64,000 nt of DNA from Heracleum sosnowskyi (Eukaryota; Streptophyta; Magnoliopsida; Apiales; Apiaceae), in assembly GCA_030848705.1 (NCBI GenBank), contig CM061238.1, positions 55,405,133-55,469,132 on the forward strand. Reading direction: 5' to 3'. Under the pieces are notes generated by a model that was given only the letters and a program-made list of their open reading frames with translations, searched no databases and was not told where the DNA came from. How positions within the stretch are numbered: the first letter of the stretch is position 1; each line of letters starts with the position of its first letter. Below are positions 47,201 to 57,503 of the stretch, piece by piece. The position numbers and the translations under genes were made by a program.

Positions 47201-47815
47201 AATATTTCACTGGTAGGATCTGGTATTGGGGGTATACAAGAAAATCTTGATAAGTTAGAATCTGTTCAATTGATTTTTCACAGAGTCTTGAAGAAGCAGT
47301 TTCTGTTATACTTCATGAGTGATGGAAGTGTTTATAGAGTTGGAGAATCTGATGTAAATCTCAAATCATGGGAAGAACTTGAATATGTACTTTATCTGTT
47401 GAAAGTTAAGAACAGACACACCCATAATGTTGCTCAAATCTTAAGAGAAAAGATGCTGAGATCAAAAGTGATGCTTGGAGGAGGAGAAGTCTCAAATGCT
47501 TATATTCCAAAGTATAGAGATCATGCTGGAAAGTTGGTGAAGATGAAGAAAAACAGTGCTAGATTTAAAACTGCACTTGGAATAAAAGTCTTAGAATTCA
47601 ACTTAGAGTCAGATAAAGCTCAGTACATTCGATTAGGAAATGACATGAAGAAGAACAGTATCTATTCTCTGAGGGCTGCCATATATCAAACTGGTGAAGG
47701 AGATCCAGAGTATAAGGAGCTGAAAGAGATTATGATAGCTGAACTTGAGAATGCTGAGAGAAGACTGCTGATTGATTATCTCAGGACTGTACCTGATATT
47801 GAAGAAGTCAAGTAA
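44219..47815 (+). CDS. ORF3 accessory protein of element B
   Basis: 1,198 codons from ATG 44219 (MATTAFIASELEFVP). Residues about 20-260 form a globular domain with LKRPFLRKEWSFFFDCITRAF and CTNWDAIPTDSLQIGYSLL. Related domains are, as far as I recall, labelled 'putative plant transposon protein' in Pfam. Basic clusters follow at 284-296 (RSKRSKVRAVK), 313-326 (QRKRMKKRRAQRAK) and 347-352. A long Glu/Ala/Val/Asp-rich region (about 330-600), a coiled coil (about 630-740, with LQATVIQVKSLNNRFDENQ) and a second Lys-rich region come next. A C-terminal domain (about 1007-1198: LIFHRVLKKQFLLYFMSDG) ends the protein. No signal peptide or membrane helix is visible, so nuclear or cytoplasmic action fits better than an envelope role. 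Intact; stop at 47813-47815. Confidence 0.88.
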   Translation: MATTAFIASELEFVPNNYSAPVANENAPEAFHLIQRFLLHSDIGTALTAPSKLSATQIRTFWQTGTYDNGGESGSPSIIFEFQGDEFVVTPTTVRDALGLEDFNAFTISVGDSELVRMMNEIGYTGPLTKIGQLKRPFLRKEWSFFFDCITRAFGKKCTNWDAIPTDSLQIGYSLLYGSQFDVARLVLTNIGEKMLENRNVVYFSRFCQLIFNFCCPNVEIVEDDVILSFKLHKRIFSDLINKDNKKGEVGPLMLPASVQQFLDNLQQQQVSTAEAGPSVSQPQRSKRSKVRAVKSGLQQTEAEVSNVDAVPQRKRMKKRRAQRAKSVAADSIVDSETEADEETLHQRKRRLVADQLFGDIIANMDKEPEDTEAPTSENEEIVITTVPSSTPAIVVEEDILTAEDAANPETIMMDFETEAPTSKADDVVEEAAAYSDSRIVDHEDTVLEADQATTELVEPIASHTEIISLDFEKGEEVDQIRVDPVPEAVAVHADATDNDHEDIVFLETLQQSVVEIVQREAEVTAPANSDVPQTVADQVPDATAQLIDEITAENVLEDIHREDDNAEASPAHSNSDIQVEVSDLQANSTEEREVQRAASEHFQNMYYNTWTNADCVFPAQRAADFLSDSVKKITNPDVLTSLQATVIQVKSLNNRFDENQQMLTKLRNEVSLRDLTLKADRTSYYAMFKQQARDSEEIKTRLGTVEDNQNAMSAQLTSISTALELLTSVLLSDDVKKGESIPKDKCKDTQTLRRKDDSTDGGSRGNERRISAQRQRRVINSGGQSTSNLNKSLVVSANPSTDEEIAARIFIKEHGKEVTIEDIQAEEEMLAEEHKKNLEAGIYKKQEIKAPRKKEVGIFIKENTQQSIQYTRRPVIRNSDKGKGKMIEEPTLKKKDNSTSDIAQVETRLAKSTSDAAQVDDTIEVKPASDKAQAVQTQLAPQLKGFLRPVLSKTLTLQPVDFSQTRTVLGKESYDKSGLGSHREKRINNRSQDNISLVGSGIGGIQENLDKLESVQLIFHRVLKKQFLLYFMSDGSVYRVGESDVNLKSWEELEYVLYLLKVKNRHTHNVAQILREKMLRSKVMLGGGEVSNAYIPKYRDHAGKLVKMKKNSARFKTALGIKVLEFNLESDKAQYIRLGNDMKKNSIYSLRAAIYQTGEGDPEYKELKEIMIAELENAERRLLIDYLRTVPDIEEVK

Positions 47816-47965
47816 AGTCTGACTGTAAGTTTTTAATATTTTCTATTCTAAGTCAAATTTAAACTCTGTTTTAAATTAAACTCTGTTATATGTTAAACAC
47901 TGCATTTGTTAAATGGTTTTGACATCATCAATTATATGTTTAACTTGTACATTTTATTATGAACA

Positions 47966-47978
47966 AGTTGGGGGAGAT
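47966..47978 (+). other. Polypurine tract of B
   Basis: AAGTTGGGGGAGATT region immediately before the 3' LTR; the same at 52837-52849 in A. Confidence 0.88.
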
Positions 47979-48523
47979 TGTTAGATATAATTGCTAATGT
48001 TTGTTTATCAGTGTTTAAGCAACAGGTACTGACAAGAGTTTATCAGAAGCCAGTCAGAGTTTAGTTAAACTCTGACAGGGTGAAGAGTTTAATTGAAGCC
48101 GGTCAGAGTTTATTTAAAGTCTGACAAGGTGATAGTTGTATTAGCTGTCGGTGCTGAATTGAAGATTCTAGAAGCAATATATTCTGAAGATGGAAAGAAG
48201 CAGAATATATTGATACAGCTAAGGAAACGGAATAGAAGACTGAAGCAATCCTTAATTGATATGAATTGTATAGCTGATTTATAGGAATATCAATTAGATA
48301 AGGATTGTATGTAGCTGTGTACTATATAAACACAGATAGGTTATCCCTAGAAGGGACGCGATTATTGATATATTATTATTGTAACCTAGAAGCTCTTTGT
48401 GATTCATTAACATCATAAAGAGAGAAGCTGTTAATATAAATACAGTTTATTGATTCATAAACAGTGTTCTTAATTATCGTTATTCTCATACATACTTGAT
48501 TATATTGTGTATTCGGCCTAACA
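47979..48523 (+). repeat. 3' LTR of B
   Basis: 545 bp, identical to the 5' LTR by eye except 48029 C versus 35711 G. Followed by TAATC (48524-48528). Confidence 0.95.
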
Positions 48524-48994
48524 TAATCTCTGATGGTTAAAATAATTTCTTTGTTTCAGACATTTTATAATTTTGAGATTAGACATTTGTTTTGAAAATT
48601 TAAAACGAGTATGTTTGGAAAGTTGTTCAAGAATGTTTTAAACAGAGGAGAGAGGTTAATTGCATAGAAAAGTGTAACAGGCGGTAATTATTGCTGTTTT
48701 TACTGCGCATGCGTATTGGAAACTGCCAATTATTTGCTGTCAGTAACTGCATGTGTGACACGTGTCCCATTCACATGATTACAGGAGTAAGACCGTTGTG
48801 TATTAATGATTAAAAACTCTTCAGTTTTTAATCTTTTATTTTTTTTAAATACAATACACACATCTTCAGTTAAACTTTTCACATCTTACTCATACACATC
48901 TATTATCACACACACATAGTCACAAACACCTTTTTACACATAAACTCTGTTAAGCTTTCGCATCAATTACTTGTTCTTTCTTCAAAATCTTCTA
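48524..48994 (+). promoter_or_regulatory. Upstream region of ORF3 of A
   Basis: It resumes A after B. It contains the acceptor-like TTGTTTCAG (48551-48559), the palindromic G-box GACACGTGTC (48757-48766), TTTAAATACA at 48844 and a CA-rich leader before ATG 48995. It lacks the roughly 850-bp segment with the antisense ORF found in B. Confidence 0.5.
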
Positions 48995-51900
48995 ATGGCA
49001 ACCACAGCTTTCGTTTCGTCTGGGTTAGAGTTCGTTCCAAACAACTATACCGCACCACTAAACACTGCAAACGCACCAGAAGCATTTCATATGATTCAAA
49101 AGTTTCTTGCTCAGTCAGCGATTGGGCGTGCTTTAGTTGAACCAGCCAAACTTTCTGGTTTACAAATCAAGGCGTTCTGGGAGTCAGGGGTTTATGATGA
49201 TGGTGGTGAAACTGGGAACCCATCCATACTCTTTGAGTTTGAAGAAACAGAGTATGTTATTACTGCTGGTACTGTTCGAGCTGCAATGGGGTTTCCTGAG
49301 TATCCTTCTTATACCATTGGAATGGGTGACTCTGATTTGCTAAGGATGATGAGAGAGATTGGGTATTCTGGTCCCTTGAATAAAATTGGACAACTGAAGC
49401 GACCGTTCTTAAGGAAGGAGTGGAGCTTCTTCTTTGATTGCATCACGAGAACGTTCGGAAAGAAATGCACAAACTGGGATGCTATTCCCACGGACAGTCT
49501 GCAAATCGGGTATTCTCTTTTATTCGATAATCATTTTGATTTTGCACGACTTGTCTTGAATAATTTAGGAGAGAAAATGACAGAGAATAGAGGAGTAGTA
49601 TACTTTTCTAGATTTTGTCAGACTTTATTCTCTTACTGTGTTGAAGGGGTAGATGTTGTTAATGAAGATGTTTCTTGTTTTAAATTACACAAGAGAGTAT
49701 TTTCTGATCTCATTAACAAAGATGTTAAGAAAGGAATTGTTGGAGACCTTTTGTTACCTGCTTCTGTGCAACAATTTGTGGATGCTCAAGTACATCCACA
49801 AACATAAGCTGAATCTCAACCAGAACCTTTAAACACAGAGTTACCTCCATCAACTTTTGTTAAACCTGTAAGGGGAGGTAGGACCAAACATATTGGTACT
49901 AAACCTGCGAGGAGACCATCTACTGAAGCTGGGGTATCAAGACCTGAAGAGATGTCTCAGAAGACAAGGCTAAAGAAAAGAAGAGCCAATAGGGCAAAGT
50001 CTGTTGTTGAAGCCTCAGAGACTGAAACTGATGAAGAAACTCTTCATCAGAGAAAAAGAAGACTAGTGGCTGCACATCTTTTTGGTGCTATAAATGTCAA
50101 TATGGACAGAGTTTCTGAGGAAACTGAAGCTCCTGCATCAGAGAATGAGGAGATTGTGACTGAAACTGTTCCTCAAGATACTCCTGCAATTGTTGTTGAG
50201 GAGGAAATTCTAAATGCTAATGAGGACAGAGTGTTTGTAAACACTGAAGCTCCTGAAGTGTTTGTTCAGGAGGATGCTGCAAATACTGAAGCTGTCAATC
50301 TAGACATGATAAATAATGATGCTAATCTGATGGATTTGGATTTAGAAGCTCCTACATTCAAAGTTAATGTAGTTGAGGAAGCTGCTGCATACTCTGACAG
50401 CAGAATTTTTGAACATGGAGATACTGCAATGGAAGCTGATCAAGCTACTACTGAGATAGTAGAAACTATAGCTTCTCACATTGAAATCATTTCTCTTGAT
50501 TTTGAGAAAGGAGAAGAAGTTGATCAGACCTTAGCTGATAATGCTACAGAAGCTGTTGCTGTAAATGCTGATGCAACAGAGCATGTTCTAGACGACAATG
50601 TCTTACTTGAAACTCTACAACAATCTGTTGTAGAGGTTGTCACAAAAGCAACAGAGTCCATGCACACTGCAAACTCTGATATTCCTGAAACTGTTGCAGA
50701 AAAAGTATATGATGAAGCTGCTGCTGAACATGTTCCTGAAGAGATTCCAGGAGAGGATGACAATGTTGAAGCTAGTCCTGCTCATTCAAATCCAGATATA
50801 CAAGAGGAGGTATCTAACATTCAAGCAAACTCTGATGAAGAAAGAGAGTTCAATCGAGCTACTGAAGAACATTTTCAAGATATGTACTTCAAGAAATGGA
50901 CAGCTGCAGATTGTATTTTTACTGCACAGAGGGCTGCTGATTTCACTGATGATTCTGTTAAAAAGATTTCAAATCCTGAAGTTCTTGCAAGCTTACAGGC
51001 AACTGTTGTTCAAGTCAAATCTCTTAATAATAGATTTGATGAGAATCAACAAATGCTTCAACATCTAAGGAATGAAGGTTCTGTCAGAGATCTTACTTTG
51101 AAGAATGATAGATCTTACTACTTTAATATGTTCAAGCAGCAAGCCAAGGATTCTGAGGAAATTAAGAAGAGGCTTGGAAAATTTGAGAAGAATCAGGCTG
51201 AAATGTCTACTCAATTGAATTCTATTTCTAATGCTCTAGAATTGCTGACATCAGTATTACTTTCTGATGATGTCAAAAAGGGGGAGAGTGTACCTAAAGA
51301 CAAATGCAAAGACACTCAAGCTCTGAGACGGAGGGATGATTCTACTGATGGGGGAAGCAAAGAAAATAAAAGAAAGATTTTTGCTCAAAGGCAAAGCAGG
51401 ACAAGAGTAAACTCTGATAGACAAGTAAACTCTGACAAGATAAACTCTGGTGGCCAATCTACTTCAAAACTCAAGAGTTTAGTTGTTTCAACTAATCCAT
51501 CTACTGATGAAGAGATTGCTGCTAAAATATTCATGAAAGAGCATGGAAAGAATGTTACTATTGAAGATATCCAGGCTGAAGAGCAAATGCTTGCTGAGGA
51601 ACACAAGAAAAATCTTGAAGCTGGAATCTACAAGAAACAGGAAATCAAGGCTCCTAGAAAGAAAGAAGTTGGTATTTCTATCAAAGAGAATACACAACAG
51701 AGTATACAATATACAAGGAGACCTGTGATTGGAAACACTGATAAGGGTAAAGGCATAATGATTGAAGAGCCTAACCTAGAGAAGAAAGATAATTCAACCT
51801 CTGACATTGCTCAAGTTGAAACAAGATTAGCAAAATCAACCTCTGACGCTGCTCAAGTTGATGATACTACTAAAGTTATGACAACCTCTGACGTTGCTCA

Positions 51901-52684
51901 AGTTGTACAGAAATCTACACAACTTCCAGGATTCTGCAAACCAAAAATTCTTGAAGATTTAAAGCTTGAAGCTATGAATTTCTCTGAAACCAGAACAGTA
52001 TTGGGAAAAGAAGCCTATGATAAATCTGGACTGGGTTCACACAGAGAGAGAAGAACAAATAACAGATCTCAAGACAACATTTCACTGGCAGAATCTGGTA
52101 TTATTACTCAAGAAAATCTTGATATGCTAGACTCTGTTCAAATGATCTTTCATAAGGTGTTGAAGAAGGAATTTTTGTTGTACTTTATGAATGATGGAAG
52201 AGTTTATAAGGTTGCAGAGTCTGACATAAATCTCAAATCTTATCAAGAATTGGAGTATGTTCTGTACTTGTTAAAAGTCAAAAATAGAAATACTCACAAT
52301 GCTGCTTCTGTTATCAGAGAAAAGATGCTAAGATCGAAGATAATGCTTGGAGGAGGAGTATCAAGTGCATACATTCCCAAATACAGAAATGCACATGGGA
52401 AGATTGTTGAGATAAAAAGAAACAGTGCTAAGTTCAGAACAGCACTGGGTACAAAAGTTCTTGAATTTAATTTAGAATCTGATAAAGCTTATTATATTAA
52501 GCTAGGGAATGAAATGAGGAAGAATTCCATCTATTTTCTAAGAGCTGCAATTTATCAGACTGGAGAATTTGATCCAGAGTTGAAAGAAGTGAAGAAGATC
52601 ATGGTGGAAGAGCTAGAAAGAGCTGAAAAGAAATTGCTATCAGACTATATCAGGACAGTGCCTGATATTCAAGAAATCAAGTAA
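48995..52684 (+). pseudogene. ORF3 of element A (single stop)
   Basis: ATG 48995 aligns with the start of B ORF3 (MATTAFVSSGLEFVPNNYTA versus MATTAFIASELEFVPNNYSA); the open frame extends a few codons upstream, but that is less likely. TAA at 49805-49807 interrupts after the N-terminal domain (FLRKEWSFFFDCITRTF). The same frame is then open to TAA 52682-52684. Downstream are NLS-like TRLKKRRANRAK and HQRKRRL, an acidic region, the coiled coil (LQATVVQVKSLNNRFDENQ) and the C-terminal domain. Three tandem AAACTCTG words (51407-51450) encode VNSDRQVNSDKINSGG where B has one. Readthrough of the stop cannot be excluded. Confidence 0.88.
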
Positions 52685-52849
52685 AGTCTGACTGTAAGTT
52701 TTTAATATATTTTCTATTCTAAGTCAAATTTAAACTCTGTTTTAAATTAAACTCTGTTATATGTTAAACACTGCATTTGTTAAATGTTTTTGACATCATC
52801 AATTATATGTTTAACTTGTACATTTTATTATGAACAAGTTGGGGGAGAT
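52685..52849 (+). other. Spacer and polypurine tract of A
   Basis: Nearly identical to 47816-47978 of B. Contains three AAACTCTG-type words and ends in the polypurine tract AGTTGGGGGAGATT. Confidence 0.85.
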
Positions 52850-53395
52850 TGTTAGATATAATTGCTGATGTTTGTTTATCAGTGTTTAAGCAACAGGTAC
52901 TGACCAGAGTTTATCAGAAGCCGGTCAGAGTTTATTTAAAGTCTGACAGGGTGAAGAGTTTAAAGGAAGCCGGTCAGAGTTTATTTAAAGTCTGACAGGG
53001 TGATAGTTGAATTAGCTGTCGGTGCTGAATTGAAGATTCTAGAAGCAATATATTCTGAAGATGGAAAGAAGCAGAATATATTGATACAACTAAGGAAACA
53101 GAATAGAAGATAAGAAGCAATCCTTAATTGATATAACTTGTATAGCTAATTTGTAGGAATATCAATTAGATAAGGATTGTGTAACTGTGTACTATATAAA
53201 CACAGATAGGTTATCCCTAGAAGGGAAGCGATCATTGAATATATTATTCTTGTAACCTAGAAGCTCTTTGTGATTCATTAACATCATAAAGAGAGAAGCT
53301 GTTAATATAAATACAGTTCTATTGATTCATAAACAGTATTCTTGATTATTGTTATTCTCATACATACTTGATTATATTGTGTATTCGGCCTAACA
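52850..53395 (+). repeat. 3' LTR of A
   Basis: 546 bp, one difference from 28910-29455 (53089 A). TATA at 53193-53200. Followed by TSD GCCTT. Confidence 0.96.
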
Positions 53396-55347
53396 GCCTT
53401 GGTCCTTGGTAAACCTACTACGAAGTCCATGGCTAGGTGTTCCCATTTCCATTCGGGAATCTCTAGGGGTCGTAAAAGTCCACTGGGTCTCTGGTGTTCC
53501 GCTTTCACTCATTGGCAGGTCAAGCATCTGTTTACCCACTCTGCTACGTCCTTTTTCATGTTAGGCCACCAGTAGTATTCTTTCAAATCTCCATACATCT
53601 TGGTGCTTCCTGGGTGAATTGAATACCTTGAACTGTGACTCTCGTGTAAAATCTCGTCCTTTAGTTCTCGAACATTTGGAACCCAAATTCGGTAAGTATA
53701 CCTCCTTATTCCTTTATCATCCTTGACAGTGTGGATCTCTTCTCCTGTCATTGACTGTCTGTCTTCCCTTATCATTCTTTCTTGACATCTTCTGATCTTT
53801 TCAAACAACTCTGGCTGCAGTGAAATCTCAAACAGCTTTTCGGTACCGTCTCCGGTTACCTTCACTTCTATTTCCATCTTTTCAAATTCTCTAATCAACT
53901 CTTCTGAGGACATTATCATCTTAAGTCTCTCTTTCCTACTAAGGGCGTCATCCATCACATTGGCTTTCCCTGGGTGATAAAGAATTTCACAGTCATAATC
54001 CTTGATCAGCTCTAACCATCTTCTCTGGCGCATGTTGAGCTCCTTCTGGGTGAAAATGTACTTGAGGCTCTTATGGTCAGTGTAAATCTCGCACTTCTCT
54101 CCATACAGGTAGTGCCTCCAAATCTTTAAAGCAAAAACTACTACTACTAGTTCTAGATCATGAGTGGGATATTGAATCTCATATTCCTTTAATTGTCTTG
54201 ATGCATATGTGATTACCTTACCGTGCTGCATGAGCACGCACCCTAATCCCTTATGCGAAGCATCACTATAAATCACAAAATCTCCTTTTCCATCTGGCAA
54301 TGCCAACACAGGGGCAGTCACCAATCTCTTCTTTAGCTCTTGGAAACTATTCTCGCATTTTTCCGTCCATTCAAACTTCTCAGTTTTACGGGTAAGTCGG
54401 GTTAACGGGGCTGTGATCTTTGCAAAATCCTTAACAAATCTTCTATAATACCCTGCTAATCCTATGAAACTTCTCACCTCGGTTGGTGTGGTTGGTCGTT
54501 CCCAGTTTGAAACTGCCTCTATCTTGGAGGGGTAAACCAACACTCCCTCCTTATTGATCTCATGTCCTAAAAACTGGACCTCATTTCGCCAGAATTCACA
54601 CTTCGCGAATTTGGCATACAATTGTTCCTTCCTGAGTATTCCTAGGGCTATCCTCAAATGTTCTGCATGTTCTGCCTCTGTCTTTGAGTAGATAAGAATA
54701 TCATCGATGAAAACTATAACGAACTTATCCAAATACTGCTTAAACACCCTATTCATCAAATCCATGAAAGCTGATGGGGCATTGGTCAATCCAAACGACA
54801 TCACCAAGAACTCATAATGTCCATACCTGGTACGGAATGCCGTCTTTGGGATGTCTTCGGGTTTAATCTTTAATTGGTGATATCCGATTCTCAGGTCAAT
54901 CTTAGAGAAGTACACAACATCCTTTATCTGGTCGAACAAATCGTCTATTCTAGGTAATGGGTACTTATTCTTTATAGTTAGCTTGTTCAACTCTCGGTAG
55001 TCGATGCATAACCTCATACTCCCATCCTTCTTCTTAACAAACAACACTGGTGCCCCCTACGGTGACACACTGGGTCTTATCATACCCTTCTCCAGCAATT
55101 CTTGTAACTGGGTAGCTAGTTCTTTCATTTCTACTGGGGTTAACCGGTACGGGGCCTTCGAAACTGGCGCCGTCCCCGGGGCTAACTCAATAGCAAACTC
55201 AATTACCCTATCAGGTGGTAATCCTGGAAGGTCTTGTGGAAACACATCTTCGAACTCGTTAACTACTGGGATGTCCTGTAATCTGGGCACCTCTTTCTGG
55301 GTGTCTACAACATACGCTAAGTAAGCCTCGTTTCCCTTTCGTAACAA
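53396..55347 (-). pseudogene. G1 RT, RNase H and integrase N-terminal part
   Basis: One frame from 55347 downward. A protease-RT linker (VFPQDLPGLPPDR) is followed by TAG 55057-55059, where relatives have Trp in PWGAPVLFVKKKDG. RT follows with KIDLRIGYHQ and FIDDILIYS, then RNase H (IYSDASHKGLGCVLMQ, YTDHKSLKYIF, AKANVMDDALSR-like), and the integrase zinc finger ending CLTCQ. TGA at 53509-53511 interrupts. HLAMDFVVGLP then gives the first catalytic Asp, up to the insertion of A at 53396. It joins 28909 after removal of A. Confidence 0.93.
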
Positions 55348-55356
55348 TCTTTTGGT

Positions 55357-56163
55357 TTACGCCATGGTTAGAAATTTATGTGTCTGTTTTATTCCCTTAA
55401 ACACTATTTCCTTCTTCCCTGGGGTATTTAATTTAACCTTTTTCCCTTTACAATCTATCTGCGCGTTATTGCGAGACAACCAATCCATCCCCAAAATGAC
55501 ATCAAATTCCCCTAATTTAAAAGGAATCAAATCCACATAAAAAGACTGTCCCCCTATTTCCAATTTGCAGTTTGGGTGAATCCGATTAAATGGGACTATT
55601 TCGTGGTTAGCTATTTCTACTTGTAGGGAATCCCTTAATGGTTGGGCTTTAAGTTTCAATTTATGCGCAAAATCCCTCGATATAAAAGACTTAGTTTCTC
55701 CAGAATCAAATAAAACATTTGCGCTAACTGAATTCAGAGAAAAGGTACCTGCTATCACATCTTTGTCCCTCACGGCATCCTGCACTGTCATGTTGAAAGT
55801 CCTAGCAGTTGGTGGCTTATTGGAGGCAGCTTTGCTTGCCCCTGATGCTGCGGGTCGGTTCATGGGGCAATCCTTCTTCATATTACCTTGACGTCCACAC
55901 TGAAAACAAGTGGGGTTTCTATTGACGCTAGGGTTAGCTGCGGTACAAAAGTTAGCATAATGGCCCACTCGTCCACACTTATAACAGGTTGCCTGTTTCT
56001 GGTTACACACACCGGGGTGTCTCCTTCCACAAGTTGTACATACTGGTATTGGAGGTCTAGATTGGTGGGAGTGGGACACTCCTGATGGGTTGCCGCCCTG
56101 GTTTACGCTTGCGCTTACGGTTCGTTTGAAACCCATACTCCTTTCAGGTAGGGAGACTGCCAC
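55357..56163 (-). pseudogene. G1 nucleocapsid end and protease
   Basis: The frame reads CTTCGRRHPGVC, then the zinc knuckle CYKCGRVGHYANFC and a second, altered CFQCGRQGNMKKDC. A protease follows with LFDSGETKSFIS (the Asp-Ser-Gly active site) and FDVILGMDWLSRNNAQID. TAA 55357-55359 separates it from the RT frame, with which it is in phase. The second knuckle has Asn where His is expected. The region overlaps the upstream gag frame with a frameshift near 56170. Confidence 0.9.
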
Positions 56164-57089
56164 GCGGTTAAACCTATTTGGGGGTTTCTTCCTGCAGAAC
56201 CTCTACCCATACTTGCATGTTTCCTTTTTATCCCCCCTTTCTCTCTTTCCCTCTGCATCTGATCACTCCCTGCTTCCACGATCGAAGCCTTTTGCAGCAA
56301 TGTGGCATAGTCTGAAATCTCCAAGACTGCCACGCGATTCTGAATCCACTACTTCAATCCTTGTTGAAATCTATTATCTTTCTTTTCTTCGGTATCTACA
56401 AACTCTGGCACAAACCTTGATAGCTCGGTAAATTTTGCCTCATAATCAGCCACCATTAGGTTATTCTGCTTTAGTTCCAAAAACTTGAGCTCCATTTGAG
56501 TCTTCATAAACCTTGGGAAATACTTCTCTAGAAACAATTGTTTGAACCTTTCCCAAGTTACGATAGCATCCGTCTCCATGTTCTTTTTGGCCTCCCACCA
56601 ATAGTTGGCCTCTCCTTTCAGAAGGTAAATGGCGAAAACAGTCTTCTTTGCCTACTCAATGCTTAATATCTCAAAGGACTTTTCCATTTCCTTTATCCAG
56701 GCTCTTGCCTCTACTGGGTCAGCCGATCCTTGGAATTCTGGGGGCTTGAGTGACTTAAAGGCCCTGAAAGAGTTTGCCACGGTGCTGTTGTTTCCTTGGG
56801 GTGGTTGGGGATAACGGTCCAAATTTTGCCTAAGTAGATTCATGAACTGACCCATGGGATCTCCACCCTAGTCCTCTCTCCTTTGTTCCACTTCAACTTC
56901 CTCTTCTTCCGTCTCAAATTCCGCAGTGAAAAAGGATTCATCTGCCTCTCCATACTGGGAGTCGTCCTGCTCATTATAATCTCCATCTATCTCTTCCTCA
57001 TATTCAGGGTCTTCCCTATCTTGGTTGTGGCTTTCTTGATCATCAGATTCATGGGGGTTAGCCCTAGTTCTCATTCTTCGTGGAGGCAT
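56115..57089 (-). pseudogene. G1 gag (three nonsense codons)
   Basis: Starts at ATG (complement 57087-57089, MPPRRMRTRANPHES). An acidic N-terminal part is followed by the retrotransposon gag domain (FQGSADPVEARAWIKEMEKSF, ATWERFKQLFLEKYFPRFM-like, LELKQNNLMVADYEAKFTELSRF). TAG codons at 56868-56870, 56652-56654 and 56349-56351 interrupt one continuous frame, and a frameshift near 56170 separates it from the nucleocapsid/protease frame. Gag would build the particle. This copy is inactive. Confidence 0.92.
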
Positions 57090-57503
57090 CTTACTGAAAA
57101 TTTGGAAAATTTCATGTTAGGTTCATTCACTTAGTTACAGATTTTTTTATTGTACGGTCGTTACATAATTGGAAGTAGGCTCCCACAGTTCTATATTTTA
57201 TCACAATTTAATCATAATAGTACAGACAACAGTATAATAAACTTTTGATCGCGTCACAACAAATCGGGATTCAACTGAAAGGAAACAAATATATACATGG
57301 TACCAAAGATACATAGTCTGGGTCAACATCGACAGTTTACAAGTACAACTGTCCTAACAGCATCTAGTCAAAAGTGAAATACATGGTCTATCCTTCTAGT
57401 CAGAAAAGGGATACTATATACAATGGAACAATCCCACAAAAATAGGCACTACTATGTCCGTACATGACTAGAAGACTAGACTACTACATCACCAACTCTG
57501 AAA
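57090..57503 (-). other. Spacer between leader ORF and gag in G1
   Basis: About 400 bp of non-coding sequence. I see no further feature. Confidence 0.6.

Larger units (their letters stand above)
35661..48523 (+). mobile_element. Intact Sirevirus-like Ty1/copia element B nested in A
   Basis: 12,863 bp with 545-bp LTRs (35661-36205, 47979-48523) differing at one position (35711 G, 48029 C) and a perfect TSD TAATC. Gag, pol and ORF3 are open, and PBS and polypurine tract are present. It is the only element in the window without a visible disabling lesion. It belongs to the same family as its host A, but with several percent divergence. Confidence 0.97.
28910..53395 (+). mobile_element. Sirevirus-like Ty1/copia element A, split by B
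   Basis: 546-bp LTRs (28910-29455, 52850-53395) lie inside perfect target duplications GCCTT (28905-28909, 53396-53400). The element contains PBS, gag, pol, ORF3 and a polypurine tract. It is inserted in the G1 integrase and is itself interrupted at 35660/48524 by B. The LTRs differ at a single base (29149 G, 53089 A), so insertion was recent. Confidence 0.96.
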
